DNA of 64,000 nucleotides from Hyparrhenia diplandra (taxonomy: Eukaryota > Streptophyta > Magnoliopsida > Poales > Poaceae): NCBI GenBank assembly GCA_015847255.1, contig JADLZK010010441.1:114773-178772 (forward strand), written 5' to 3'. The notes beneath the pieces were generated by a model. That model was not told the DNA's origin and ran no database searches. It saw nothing but the letters and a program-made list of their open reading frames with translations. Of the stretch, positions 10,801 through 22,088 are shown one piece after another. Both the position numbers and the translations under genes were made by a program. The stretch's first letter is position 1. Every line of letters starts with the position of its first letter.

Positions 10801-13800
10801 TCGTTCGGGCGCACATCGGTCACAATAACCGACTTTGTAAAGTCTTTGTATATGGGTACCGACAACTCTAGTGACCGACGATGAAAATTGAACCTGTGTG
10901 GCCCCACGTAAATGAAGTGAAAAAATGTTTGTGACAAACGGTGAAGGTATATGGGTAGGACGGTGTCCCGACATGGATCCGATGGGCTTATTTGTTGCTT
11001 GTAAAACAGGAGGAAAGGCTGCGCCATTTGACGCTCGAAGAAATAAATACCCTAATCATAGATTGTGGTTGAGCCGGGACATACCATTTTCGGAGAGGGG
11101 TTTGTGGATTTCCCCCGAGGATGTAGAGTGAAACGCGCCGCCCGCCTCGCCGTGAAAAGAGGAACCAATGAATCGTATGTTGAGAAACGGAGAAGTTTGA
11201 AGTGAGAAAGGAAAAGAGTGGCGCCGCAAGTTGTTTTCAACGAGCCGAGTGTGAGGTACCCGGTGGATCTCCCGGAGATTGCCCGCGTCCGGACTCACGG
11301 GCTAGGGTTTTTGGGTCATGGAGGTCGCATATATATTGCCTTGAGGAGCCTCCCACACCGTCGGATACTATGAGGAGCCGAGTGATGAAATCAAGCACAA
11401 AAACATGTAAGCAACCTTGATGAATCGAGCCGTAATCGAGCATGGAGCGTAAAGTTTTTTATCTCAGTATTCTCATCTTTCAATACAAAGCAATTTATAG
11501 GTCCATATATTATATGGGTCCGTCCGACACCATTCAATTTGTTTTATTGAACGCAAAATGGAGGCACGTGAATCTATCATGAAGTGCATAACGCCACTAA
11601 ACGCCACACAAAGAACAAAATGTCGTCTAAAGTGAATGTGCATACAACAGAGATGGAGGCTAAACCGCTGTGTTCTAGCCTAATCAGTTCTGGGTACATA
11701 TATTACATAACCGTAGCCGAAGTTACCGCCGATAGTAGCTGCCCTGAACAAAACGAATGCAAGGACTGAATCCGTTAGGGCTCTATACACGTGGTGTGTT
11801 CCCAATCAATAAACGTGATGAGCATAAAATTGATAAGCAAGCAAAGGCCTACCCCGGTAGGATTTCATCAGCCCCCCACGAACAAGACGACGATAGGCCT
11901 AGCCTCATCCCTCATGTAGACACCTTGAGTGTTGAATGCAAAGAGCTCGGGGTCCCCATAGAGTGATCTTTATCTCTCGAGTAGCCGAGGTTAGGAGGAC
12001 AGAGTTACGTGTCGACATCAAGGCTATGCACAATGGTAGAACAAAAATGCCTATATACGAGGATATAAATTTTAGGAAGCTACCTTTTTTATTTGTGGTC
12101 GGGTGCAATATAATCTTCTCAGATCCAATAAAAATATCCATAAATAAATATAAGATAGCCAAGCAAGAAAATGTTTTGGTCTAAATGTGACTCCTTCGTT
12201 GGATGATAGAAAATAGTACTAAATAATATAACATTTGTTTTCTCTCTTGTGTTTCTTGGTTTAACCTCAAACTACTTGTATTGTAGTTGCACAAGGAACG
12301 TATAAATAGGAAGAAGCATAATACAATGGCATAGGTAAGAGATTCGAGAGATAAGAAATTCGAGCTATCAAGTCGCTACTATGAAAATCTCGGTTCTTCC
12401 TATAGTCCTATCTATCTACTTAAGCAAAAAATTCAGCTATAGCTAAGTCAAGGTTACACACGGCTACTACTAATAAAAACCAAAGAAACCAAGCTCACGC
12501 GCCCTTTCCTTCTCGAAGGTTTGGAAGTATTGGTGTATGATTGTCACAGAGAGCGTAATACCGTTCTCGAACCAATCGCAACCGTGACATCGGCCCAGAT
12601 ACCAATGCACCGATGCATACTCCACCAAATGCACGGCGGTGGGATGTAACGGTTCGAGTTCCTTCTCGCAAGTTTGACTCACGATGGTGCGGCATCATCA
12701 TTTGTTGTTCCTGTAGAATATCCAAAGGTCGAAGACTAAGAAATTACCGTAAGCAACAAAATTGTATGTCTCATAAATTCGTGGCTCAAGATGCAACTTG
12801 ATTGCTAAAGCCGAATAAAGAAAGATGAAAGGCAAGCCTTTGCCGATTAGGATTAACCGAGTAGTTCCAATATCTCTCGAAGCAAAATTTAAAAACATGG
12901 ATCGAACATGTACTTGGGCCATATTGTCCTCATCAACCAAGTTTAAGAACATGGATCAAACAAGTATATTTCTCATTTTCAAGCATAATGACCTCAATCT
13001 TTTGGATTAGTCCCGCATACCGAAAGGGAGAGCTACTCTAGTTTTCTAACAAACCTACTATAGTCTCACAAGTACATATCAATCACTACAGATCAGAACC
13101 AACCGCATGCCCGATGGATAGCGGGGACTAAATTCTTTCACACTTTGATGGTTGCCTAAAGATAAAACTATCGTTAGTAAATTCACCCGTAGAGATCCCG
13201 CTTTTGCCACAGCATTAGACTTGCTACCTTAAATGTCCGGCCCGCAGCCACTACCCCGAAATAACCATCTTTAGATAATATCCGAAAGTTCATTACCAAA
13301 AATTCACGATTGCTAAAAAGATAGGCATATCGCACTACTTGCATAGAGTACCGTATAACCATTTTTTATGGATAATTCCATGAATTAAGAATAAAATGAA
13401 TAATGTCATGAACTCAATAGATAACAAATCATATGGAAATTTTTCGGGCGTGTGACGCTTTGATAATGCCATAAACAAAAGTTGCAAGGTGTTGATGTAT
13501 TCCAATCCAAGACACAGAATTGTTAATTCATGGAACATATCGTAAAATATGGTTGGTTCATTCGTAACAAATCAAGGGGCGATTATTGGCACACATGCCG
13601 CCGCCGCATTCTCGATTATAACAAGCAATAGCACACATCACCTTTGCTTAATACGTAATTGCGGTTTGATCAATCTTTTACCGTGATGTGCCGCCGGCCG
13701 CCGCTATGGTGATTAGCCACCGAGACACCATCCATCGTATGCGTTGAGTCCCTAGTTGACGAGGGCTTACGAGCATGACAGATCCACAATGATGTCCAAA

Positions 13801-16800
13801 CCAAAACACCGAGAATGAGATTTGGGAATTGGGGAAAGTATTGAATTGAGCGTAACAAGCACTCATGAGAGGTCGGTAGTCCAAGGGAACCACGACCTTG
13901 CCGGGCCGATGGACTAGCGCCAGGAGGTCGGGCATATCCGCGCCTCGCCCGCCGGGATTTGGCGAACGGGAGGCCGAGGGAGCAGGGTGTGTCGGAGGGC
14001 GCCGCCCGCGCGGCATGCAGGGCGGCGCTGCGGGCGGCCTGGAGGGAGGCATGGTGGGAGTCCCGGTGGGGAGGACAGCAGGCATCCGGCCCCCATCGAC
14101 GGCAAAGTGGCCCATGGCGCCGTGTCCCCCGACAACTCATGAGCTCCGACGACCGCAGCTCGGGCTTTCCATCGTCCAAGGCCAAGGAAGCTCGACCCGC
14201 TTCCCGGCGACCTTACCGCGGCGCCACCCACACCTCTCGCGCATCCCCGCCAGCCGCGAGCTCGCCCCGGCTGGTCGCACCCCGAGATCGCCCGCCGACG
14301 AGCCACACCCCGGTGGTTGTGACGAGGCGAGATGTGCCCCGGCCGGCGGCACTTTCCCTTCTCGGCCGGCGGGGCGGCGGCCCCGCCGCCTCGCCCCGGC
14401 TCCGGGCGGCGCGAAGCCGGGCTGGAAGCGGCGCCGCACAGTAACCCTAACCCAACTGCATGAGAGAGGAGAAGGGAGGGGCACTGCGCCGCGCCGCCGC
14501 CGCCACGCCGCCGCCGCGCGCCGCCGCTTCGGCCGGCCACGTGATCCCGTGGCCGCCGCCGCCGCCGCGCTGCCCGCTTCCGGGCGCCCGCCGCGCTCCG
14601 CCCGCCGCCTGCCGCGGCCGCCACTGAGCCGGCCGCCCGCGCGGAGCCGCGGAGGTGGAGGTGGAGGGCGCCGGCTGGCGGCGCTCCCGAGACGCCGCCG
14701 CATCGGGAGAAGACGGAGAGAGCGAAGTTTTTTTTTTTTTTTTTTTTTTTTTTACCGTGAGGAGAGGCTGTATATATTTGGTAGGGCCGGGGGGGGTGTT
14801 ATTGCAAAAGGCACATAGTACGGGGTCCGTTTGAAAGAAATCCAATCATAGTTACTGTGGAGGAGGGGCCCGAGCTGGCCGGAATATGATTTCGCACAAA
14901 CAGAGGGACTCTTTTGCAAAAAAAAACGGACCAATCACAGATTTCGACGACGTGGGACGCCGTGACCGCCGAGATGCTCCACACCAAATATTACTTTTAA
15001 ATTATACAGCTGGTGCTTTTCCTCTTTTAGATCATGGAACAGTAGCTATTCTTTGATATGTGTGATTAGACTGAAGTATGCATAAATTGTGAGGTTAAAG
15101 GAATACAAAATGGTAAATGCTATTATTATCTTTCTGCAGGTTTGGTCGAGACAGACCCGGAGGGTGCACTTGCTGGTTTTGATCAAGTGGTCAAGATGGA
15201 GCCTGAAAAGGCTGAGTGGTAAGTGTATCAGAATTCAATCTATTTAGCATTCTATTCTGTCTCATTTGCTTTTGCCGCTCCTGGGTCAGTATGAATGCTA
15301 AACTGTATTAATCATCTTGGTGAACAATGAGTAAACCAAAACCCTATCTAATATATGTCGTAAATTATTCTTATCATTCTATAAGATTAAAAAACTCAAG
15401 AGTTCTCTTACTGAGATGGTTTGGATACTTATGTATGCAAACTATCACTAGCATTCACTTTTTTCTCTGGGCCTTTTCCAGTACATGGTCTAAGATGAGC
15501 CTTACAAAAGTACATGTTCTCAAATGCAGTTGACCAGGACATCTCTAATGTGGGCCAAATTAATATTTATTTCTACATAATGTTGTCGTACTTATGATTT
15601 GAGTGTCTGGAATTTTCATGATGTAAATGTCAAGGGCATATGTAATTCAATGATGTGAGGTGCTGTACTTAGCTGTGCAAATGTTACTGTTAGAATATAA
15701 ATTTTATTTACATAGTGGTATTGGAAATTTGGAATTGGGCTCGATCGGCTGATAGGACAGGATTGCATTAAGCCTGCTTTTAACTCGTGTTTAAATTGAC
15801 TTGAAGTGAACTTGGTTTAATTGGAGAAAAAATGTGGAAAAGGAAAGGAAGTCTGAAACATAGAAACCAACTTGAAGTTGCTTAGGTTCCAGTGAAACCC
15901 TGAGGAAGTGAAGGATTTTTAGATTTGTTTGGCTGGCAAAATATCAGCTTAATTGTTTATTGTTTAACTGCTGATTGTGGCCCCTGCTTCAATATGTTCC
16001 ATACTGGTTTTGAACAAATCTTTGTCGAAACATGTTTCATGAACATTACTGCATGTGCTGTGCTATAAATTTCTATTGAAGTTAAAAGATTCAATTCCTC
16101 TAATCTGGGTACTTAATACATATATATTATGATTAAACATTGTTTTTTTTTTGAGCCACTTTTTTTGTGTTAAGGCAAATGTATTATTTATTATTTCACC
16201 ATAACTTTTTTATCTTTGCACTTCTGACGCTTTACTCTGTAATTTTATCTTTGTAGGGGATTTAAAGCTCTTAAACAAACTGTCAAGCTTTACTATAAGC
16301 TGGGGAAATACAAAGAAATGATGGATGCATATAGAGAGATGTTAACATACATAAAATCTGCTGTCACCGGAACTACAGCGAGAAATGTATAAACAACATA
16401 ATGGATTTTGTTTCTGGATCAGCTAGTCAGAACTTTTCTCTTCTGCAAGAGTTCTACCAGACAACACTGAAAGCGCTTGAAGAAGCGAAAAATGAGGTCA
16501 GAATTGTTAAATTTTTATATTAAAAAAATATATGCTGAATGGTTCTTTATACATTTTTTTATTTGCTGTGCAGAGATTATGGTTCAAGACAAACTTGAAG
16601 CTTTGCAAAATCTGGTTTGATATGGGCGAGTACGGTCGCATGAGCAAGGTCCTTGGATCACTTCTTTAGTCATAGTCTTTGATGCAATAAGTTTGCCTGT
16701 AATATTAAACTGTATTATTAAATTACTGGCAGATATTGAAGGAGCTGCATAAATCTTGCCAAAGAGAAGATGGTTCTGATGATCAAAAGAAAGGCACACA

Positions 16801-18977
16801 GCTTTTGGAAGTCTATGCTATTGAAATCCAAATGTACACTGAAACAAAGAATAATAAAAAGCTTAAGGTAAGACATCCTTGTTTGCCTATTTGCAAGTTA
16901 CTCTTTGGTGGGTAATATCTCAAGTTAAATTATCGTTGTGAATTGTGATGCTATGTTTCTGAAAAATCATTATTCTACTATCCTCCACTCTATTGTGGCT
17001 TTCAATAACTCCACCTGGTGTTTTCTTCCTGTGTATGTAAAGCTCTATATGCAATTGCATACTAACTTCATATTTGTTGTCTTCACTCTTAGCTCAAAAA
17101 GGGGTGTCATGTGATATATCTAGTACATCACTGTGTGACTTGTAAGAATAATTGCCACATACTAATTGTATGCTTATGCTGCCTGAAATTGAATGAAATT
17201 CTAAGTTCTATGTTAACTGGTAGAATATTTAGATATCCACAGCTGAAATTGGATGGAGCACCGAGTTTACCTCAATTTATGGGAGAATGTTTTGCTTCTT
17301 TATGATAGTAATATGTTCTGTACACCAGCATTCGTAGGATATTGGATAAAAGGACAATCTCTGCTTTTTCTGCTTTCTATAGCCTTGGACCCTGAAGAGG
17401 GATAATTCTAATTTCTACCTTATTGCTTTTTTTCTGTCCTAGTATATCATTTATTTATTTAGTGCTGTGTATTCAGTGCAAAAATCCTGCTTTACATTGT
17501 TGTTTGCTTGAAATCCTTAATTTGAATCTGAATTGAACTGCTGCAGGAACTGTATCAAAGGGCTCTTTCCATCAAATCAGCGATTCCTCATCCAAGAATC
17601 ATGGGTATAATTCGTGAGTGCGGTGGGAAGATGCATATGGCTGAGAGGCAGTGGGCTGAGGCTGCAACTGATTTCTTTGAAGCTTTCAAGAACTACGATG
17701 AAGCAGGCAATCCACGGAGAATCCAATGCCTAAAGTACATATATTTATTTAAACTTCAACAGTTATTTCTGACCTTAATTCATAGATACATAAGTTTTAG
17801 AACACTCTGATCAACACTTTTTTTTTTTCTGTGCTTTAGGTATCTTGTCCTTGCCAATATGTTGATGGAATCTGAAGTGAATCCTTTTGATGGACAAGAG
17901 GCCAAGCCGTAAGACAACTGATGATCCCCGCATAAATCTTGTAGCTTGATTTCCCTTGCACCTTAAAATTTGAATGCTTGCAGGTACAAGAATGATCCTG
18001 AAATCCTTGCAATGACAAACCTGATTGCAGCATACCAGAAGAATGACATCATGGAATTTGAAAAGATCCTGAAGGTCAGCATCTACGCTTATATGCTCTT
18101 TTTGTTATTTCTTCAGAGCTTTTTAGCTCTTCATTTACTGATGCAAGTGTTATCAACTTTTTTTGCAGAGTAATAGAAGAACAATAATGGATGATCCTTT
18201 TATCCGTAACTATATCGAGGACTTGTTGAAGAACATCAGAACCCAAGTGCTGCTCAAGCTTATTAAACCATATACTCGAATCAGGATACCATTCATTTCA
18301 CAGGTAGATATTTACTCTTGCATGTCCACAATATTCAGAAAAATGGCAACTGAGAATATTCAGTTGAAGTTCTTACTGACCCTCTAGTGTAAATGTTAAA
18401 TTCTCTGCTCTACGAGAAATGATTAGATCATGTGGGCTTGGTATTATATTCCTCCACAGCAGCTAATTTTAAAACATGCTTGTATGCTTCACTCCTGTGG
18501 TGTTCTTCAGTCTTCACTATCCTGCGAGGCGCTTCAGTCTTTCTGAGCATGTATTTTTATGTCTAGTGGCAGGAATTATTTGATCACCATCTGCATTTAG
18601 GACTAAGTTTACAGTGATTGATGGCACTAATTAAGTTTACAGTGATTGATGGCACTAATTATCTGATTAATATCTGCATTTAGGAACTCAATTTTCCGGA
18701 GAAGGATGTCGAGCAGCTGTTGGTATCGCTCATCCTGGACAACCGTATCCAAGGCCACATAGATCAGGTCAACAAGCTACTAGAGCGTGGAGAAAGGTGT
18801 GTAGCTCCCAACTCATTTTCCTGTTACTTTAGTAATACTATACGTTGTGCTCAGATTCAGATATTGATTTGTTTTGCTTTTTGCAGGTCCAAGGGGATGA
18901 GGAAGTACAATGCCATTGACAAGTGGAATACTCAGCTGAAGTCCATTTACCAAACATTGTCAAACAGGGTTGGATGA
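7865..18977 (+). CDS. CSN2: COP9 signalosome complex subunit 2
   Basis: Scaffold subunit of the COP9 signalosome, which removes NEDD8/RUB from cullin-RING ubiquitin ligases in the nucleus and cytoplasm. Twelve exons: 7865-7874, 7981-8073, 15140-15218, 16257-16496, 16574-16648, 16733-16867, 17547-17734, 17840-17908, 17984-18074, 18169-18303, 18684-18796 and 18887-18977, all with GT/AG borders. The product starts MGSDADMEDYGFEYSDEEPE (acidic N terminus), has helical-repeat stretches such as LYYKLGKYKEMMDAYREML and ends in a PCI/winged-helix region (LNFPEKDVEQLLVSLI, IDQVNKLLERGE) with tail SIYQTLSNRVG. Exon total is 1319 bp. One C is missing in exon 4 (16367-16368, expected CCC), and with it the gene would give 439 residues, the usual plant length. 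Start chosen for context and fit to the family. Confidence 0.95.
10339..11027 (-). pseudogene. Unidentified broken minus-strand ORF pair
   Basis: Two adjoining minus-strand frames, 11027-10698 (contains RFNFHRRSLELSVPIYKDFT) and 10707-10339 (contains GNFDALLGTWNNLYGGTTVH and FYAFGCAFNKPA), overlap by ten bases and could have been one protein before a frame shift. The amino-acid content is protein-like, with no low complexity, but I recognise no family. It may be a captured host-gene fragment inside the intron insertion. Confidence 0.35.
13880..14727 (-). other. GC-rich block, possible captured 5' exon
   Basis: Strongly GC-rich (ccgccgccgc-type runs) with all frames open by composition. On the minus strand it lies downstream of a possible TATA-like tatata near 14771 and resembles the first exon of a grass gene. 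Arg/Ala/Pro-rich translations in every frame give no recognisable domain, so no CDS is called. Confidence 0.3.
14728..14753. repeat. Poly(T) run, 26 bases
   Basis: Uninterrupted T run at the edge of the GC-rich block in CSN2 intron 2. Run length is likely variable in the assembly. Confidence 0.8.
18605..18660. repeat. Perfect 28-bp tandem duplication in CSN2 intron 10
   Basis: The unit aagtttacagtgattgatgg plus cactaatt occurs at 18605-18632 and again at 18633-18660 with no differences. It does not touch the splice sites of the intron (18304-18683). Confidence 0.9.
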
Positions 18978-19480
18978 GACGGATCGTGGCTGCTGTATGC
19001 TTTGCACACCTAGAACTGTTGATATAGCCTGTTTTGGGGATTTGAGGGCATCTGCAAAGAATTCTCTGGCGACGCTTGCAGTAGTATCCTGGGATCTGGA
19101 TAAAGTGAAATGTCCATGTAAGCGTTTGATCTGGTGGATCTATAATCACTTTCTTCAGTTATATTGACTAGGCGGTTGTCTCTGAACTGAATCTGATGTT
19201 TTGGGAGTGCAAGACTTGACAGCAGTCGAATGCCAGTTGTTCAGATGGGGAATGACTGCACTTCTGGTTTTTTTTTTTTATTGGATTTGCAGCGATGGCG
19301 GTCTTTACCTTCCAAACTTTCCTGCACACGCTGAACCTGAATTGAACGAGTTTGGTGTTTCAGGCTGAGAGTAGATGCGTTGGTGAAGTGGCGTAGTTAA
19401 GTGTTTATACATAGGGCAATCTTATTTCTTTTATTAGGCATAGACGGATAGCATTCGTGTGTACAAATATCAACTAGTCC
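18978..19480 (+). other. CSN2 3' UTR and trailer
   Basis: Non-coding sequence after the CSN2 stop. No strong AATAAA is seen, and a plausible end lies before about 19480. Nothing else is recognised. Confidence 0.4.
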
Positions 19481-19576
19481 TTCAAGAAAGTGTTGTAGAA
19501 ATAAAGTCTGATAAAGCAGACATTGTTAAAAAATAATAGACATGAACAATCTGTTTGGACTTCCTGAGCATTTGGG

Positions 19577-19684
19577 CCTCAGCTTTGGGATCAAAAAGCT
19601 TCTGCAAGCCAAAAGGTAGAAAGCTCCTCAGTGAGATTTTGGGCTTTTGGCTTTTTGGTTCTTGCAAGAGTCCCAAAGCTGAGG
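19577..19684. mobile_element. Short foldback element downstream of CSN2
   Basis: The left arm 19577-19614 (cctcagctttgggatcaaaa...) is the inverse of the right arm 19644-19684 (...agtcccaaagctgagg), with about 30 bases between. The internal gcaagccaaaag / cttttggctttttgg motifs resemble small hAT-like grass MITEs. No target duplication was resolved. Confidence 0.6.
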
Positions 19685-19789
19685 TTCAAAAGCTCATAGC
19701 AACCTGAATATAAATTGGAGGCTGCAAGGCAGCCAATGAGGTTCGAAATCTATGCAATCATCAACAACTGCAAAACAGGTAACAAGCTA

Positions 19790-21360
19790 GTTCGTGAAAT
19801 CCCTGGAATCCCTAATCATCGCACGTCGACATGCTTTCGAGCGTCAAAATGAGGACGGTCACACGGCACACGCGTGCGGGCTGGGCCCACAGTCAACTTG
19901 GCAGACGTGCACAAGGCCCAATCGAAGAAGTCTTCTGGACCACCAACTCGATATCGCACCTCCTCTGTTCTCCCCCCTCAAAAAAATAAAAAATAAAAAA
20001 CCTCCTCTGTTCTCGACTTCTCTCCCTCCCGGCTTTCCAAGGCTCCATCCAATTCTATCCCCAACCAAACCCTAGGACAGCCTGACGCCGGCGATAGGAA
20101 GGCAGGCGCCACGCCACGAGCCGGCTACCGGAAGGCCAACGCAAAGGTCTGGTGGAGCAGCTCAGTTATCCCCACGGTGGCCTAACGAGCAGAGTCGTCG
20201 CATCCCAATTCTTGCCTTGGTTTTCTTCCCCAATCGGTAGGTACTGTATATACTTCCCAAAACCATGGCTACATCGTTTGTTTCCACGTTTGCAATTTCT
20301 CTTCACTTGATTTCTTAATTTATTTTTATTTATCATAGCATGCACACGATTTTATCAGTATATTCGCTTCTCTGTTTTTCACCAAAATTCAGAAACGACG
20401 GCATGCCACACATTCGTCCACATCCCGTCACCGACGACGACGCCCCTGTCCGATCACTCTATCTCCGACCGACGCCGGCGGCGCAGCGGCAGCTCTGCTC
20501 AGCGAGGCCTCGACGATCGGGCCGAGTATTCTCTCGGGGGCGTGCGGCTGAAGCCCGTCAAGCGGCCGGGCCAGGCCCGTCAACCGATCAATCAGTCGCT
20601 CCGTCAGCCGCTGGGAGCGTGCAAATTAAGCAAAGCGGCGGACATTTGATTAACGAATGATTGATTAATCCCACCTCGGCATTCGAATCCGAAATCGCGG
20701 CGGATAAGTCGGTCCCCATCGGCCACCACATCGCCGGGCCTGGTAGCACAGCGCCTGTAACTCCAGCGTTAGGAGGGCATTGCTGGCGAGGGAGAAGGCT
20801 CAGCCGCGGGAGACGCTAGAGGGGAGAGTTCTCTCCGGCGTGGCCGAGAGGAGGCTCTCTCGGTCGCGGGGAGACGCTAGAGGGACCTCTCCGGCGTGGC
20901 CGGGCCCGAGGTCGGGTGCGCTTTGTGTGCGCGCTCGCCATGGCAGCCTCGCTGTGGTCGGGTGCGCTCTGAGCCCATGGTGCAGGGGACGATGCTGGGT
21001 CGTGATGGGTAGTGCAGCGTGGGCCTTAAGGGCTGGGATGACCACCACGTTTGCGCAGCCTGTGTTGTCTCTCGAGCAACGCAGACTGGCCTGTTGGCTC
21101 CGAGCGCAGGAACATGTTCGTTCCTGTTGTGTTGTGCGAGGCTGTGTTCTCAGTGCACACACAGAAGCTCCCTCCTTGTAGGTAAGCACGCCGGCTTCTG
21201 CTTACCCGTTGGGAGCGAGCGGAACCCTGTGACCGTGCAAAAAATAACACAGGGGATCTCTGTGACCGTGTAAAAAAATAACACAGGGATGGATCCTCTC
21301 GCTCCGCTACCGGGTGCCTGGGTTCGCGCACCTCGACCTCCCCTCGCCAGCTCTCACCAC
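19790..21360 (+). other. GC-rich stretch with weak gene-like sequence
   Basis: 19960-20235 resembles a 5' UTR exon ending at a possible donor (cggtaggtac). A reading frame 20340-20660 and its continuation beyond one TGA to about 20820 contain non-repetitive sequence (AFESEIAADKSVPIGHH). I recognise no protein family and cannot support a full gene model. Around 20806-20903 the block gagacgctagaggg...tctccggcgtggccg is repeated twice, and a 30-base tgtgaccgtg...ataacacaggg unit is doubled at 21229-21290. Confidence 0.25.
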
Positions 21361-21814
21361 CTTTTTTATTTTTTCATTTAATATTTAAGAAAAGTTAAAA
21401 AAAAAGTTTGTCATAAGACCATCCATGAATTGTGTACTTTAGTTGTTATTTATCGTTGTTATGGACAAGTTGTTTTGGGTGATGCCAAGTGTAAAAGGAA
21501 TTTCAATATATTCTTAAGGGATGGGGTTGAGGACCTAGAATACTTTGTATTTTGATATAAACCTTACACTCTACATCTCTTATATTTCGCGCGCGCGAGA
21601 GAGTAGGTTTAAATTATGATTTTTTCACTCAGGTAAATGACCAAGCTCTATCAACCTGGAACCTACATGCCATCTTATTTGCCCTATGAACAAACATTAC
21701 CATAGGGTTTTCCAAATAACCTTCTAAATTAATATTTTTATTACGTTCTTCAAATTCAAGAGAACCCCATTATTAAACTCGCCCTTGAACTCGTATATGG
21801 TCTAATATTAATTA

Positions 21815-22058
21815 CTCCCTCCATACCCAAAATACTTGACGTTTAGGACAAGGTTTGACTCAAACATTGGGAATATAAATCATCAATAATTTGTAAATGT
21901 GAAAACTATATAAATAGATTTGTCTTAAAAAATACTTTAATAAAAGTATACACATATCACGCTTCGATAAATATTTTTATAATAATAAAAGGTCAAAGTT
22001 GTGTTTTGGAGACCGTGTCATTTGTCCTAAACGTCAAGTATTTTGGGTATGGATGGAG
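21815..22058. mobile_element. Stowaway MITE (copy 1)
   Basis: A 244-bp element starting ctccctccatacccaaaata and ending in its inverse (...tattttgggtatggatggag), flanked by TA on both sides. Non-autonomous Tc1/mariner-type element. Internal sequence matches the copy at 43456-43719 in reverse orientation. Confidence 0.9.
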
Positions 22059-22088
22059 TATACTTTTTTCAACACACACTAGGGTCCC

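Larger units (their letters stand above)
9361..14996. mobile_element. Insertion-like block in CSN2 intron 2, class unknown
   Basis: Composition changes abruptly at gttactagtgaattgcggcgcgcc (about 9365) and returns to intron-like AT-rich DNA after about 14990. Inside are broken minus-strand ORFs (about 10339-11027 and 12470-12952), then a GC-rich segment and poly(T), and finally promoter-like sequence on the minus strand near 14770-14950. I find no terminal inverted repeats, no LTRs and no transposase. A gene-capturing Helitron or a decayed DNA element are possible, and the borders are approximate. Confidence 0.4.
8074..15139 (+). other. CSN2 intron 2 (7.07 kb)
   Basis: Donor aaag|gttggaac and acceptor tttctgcag|g. 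It joins the exon ending NQYYNSK to GLVETDPEGALAG with phase conserved. Most of its length (about 9361-14996) has the look of inserted repeat DNA. The flanks 8074-9360 and 14997-15139 are ordinary AT-rich intron sequence. Confidence 0.85.

Noticed and set aside
13898..14818. 306-codon plus-strand frame in the CSN2 intron
   Set aside because: GC-rich DNA keeps several frames open on both strands here. The translation is Arg/Pro/Ala-rich without a domain and ends in a run encoded by poly(T).
20340..21181. A complete gene in the GC-rich region after CSN2
   Set aside because: Frames are short, interrupted by TGA and unmatched by any family I know. Splice sites could be proposed but not supported.
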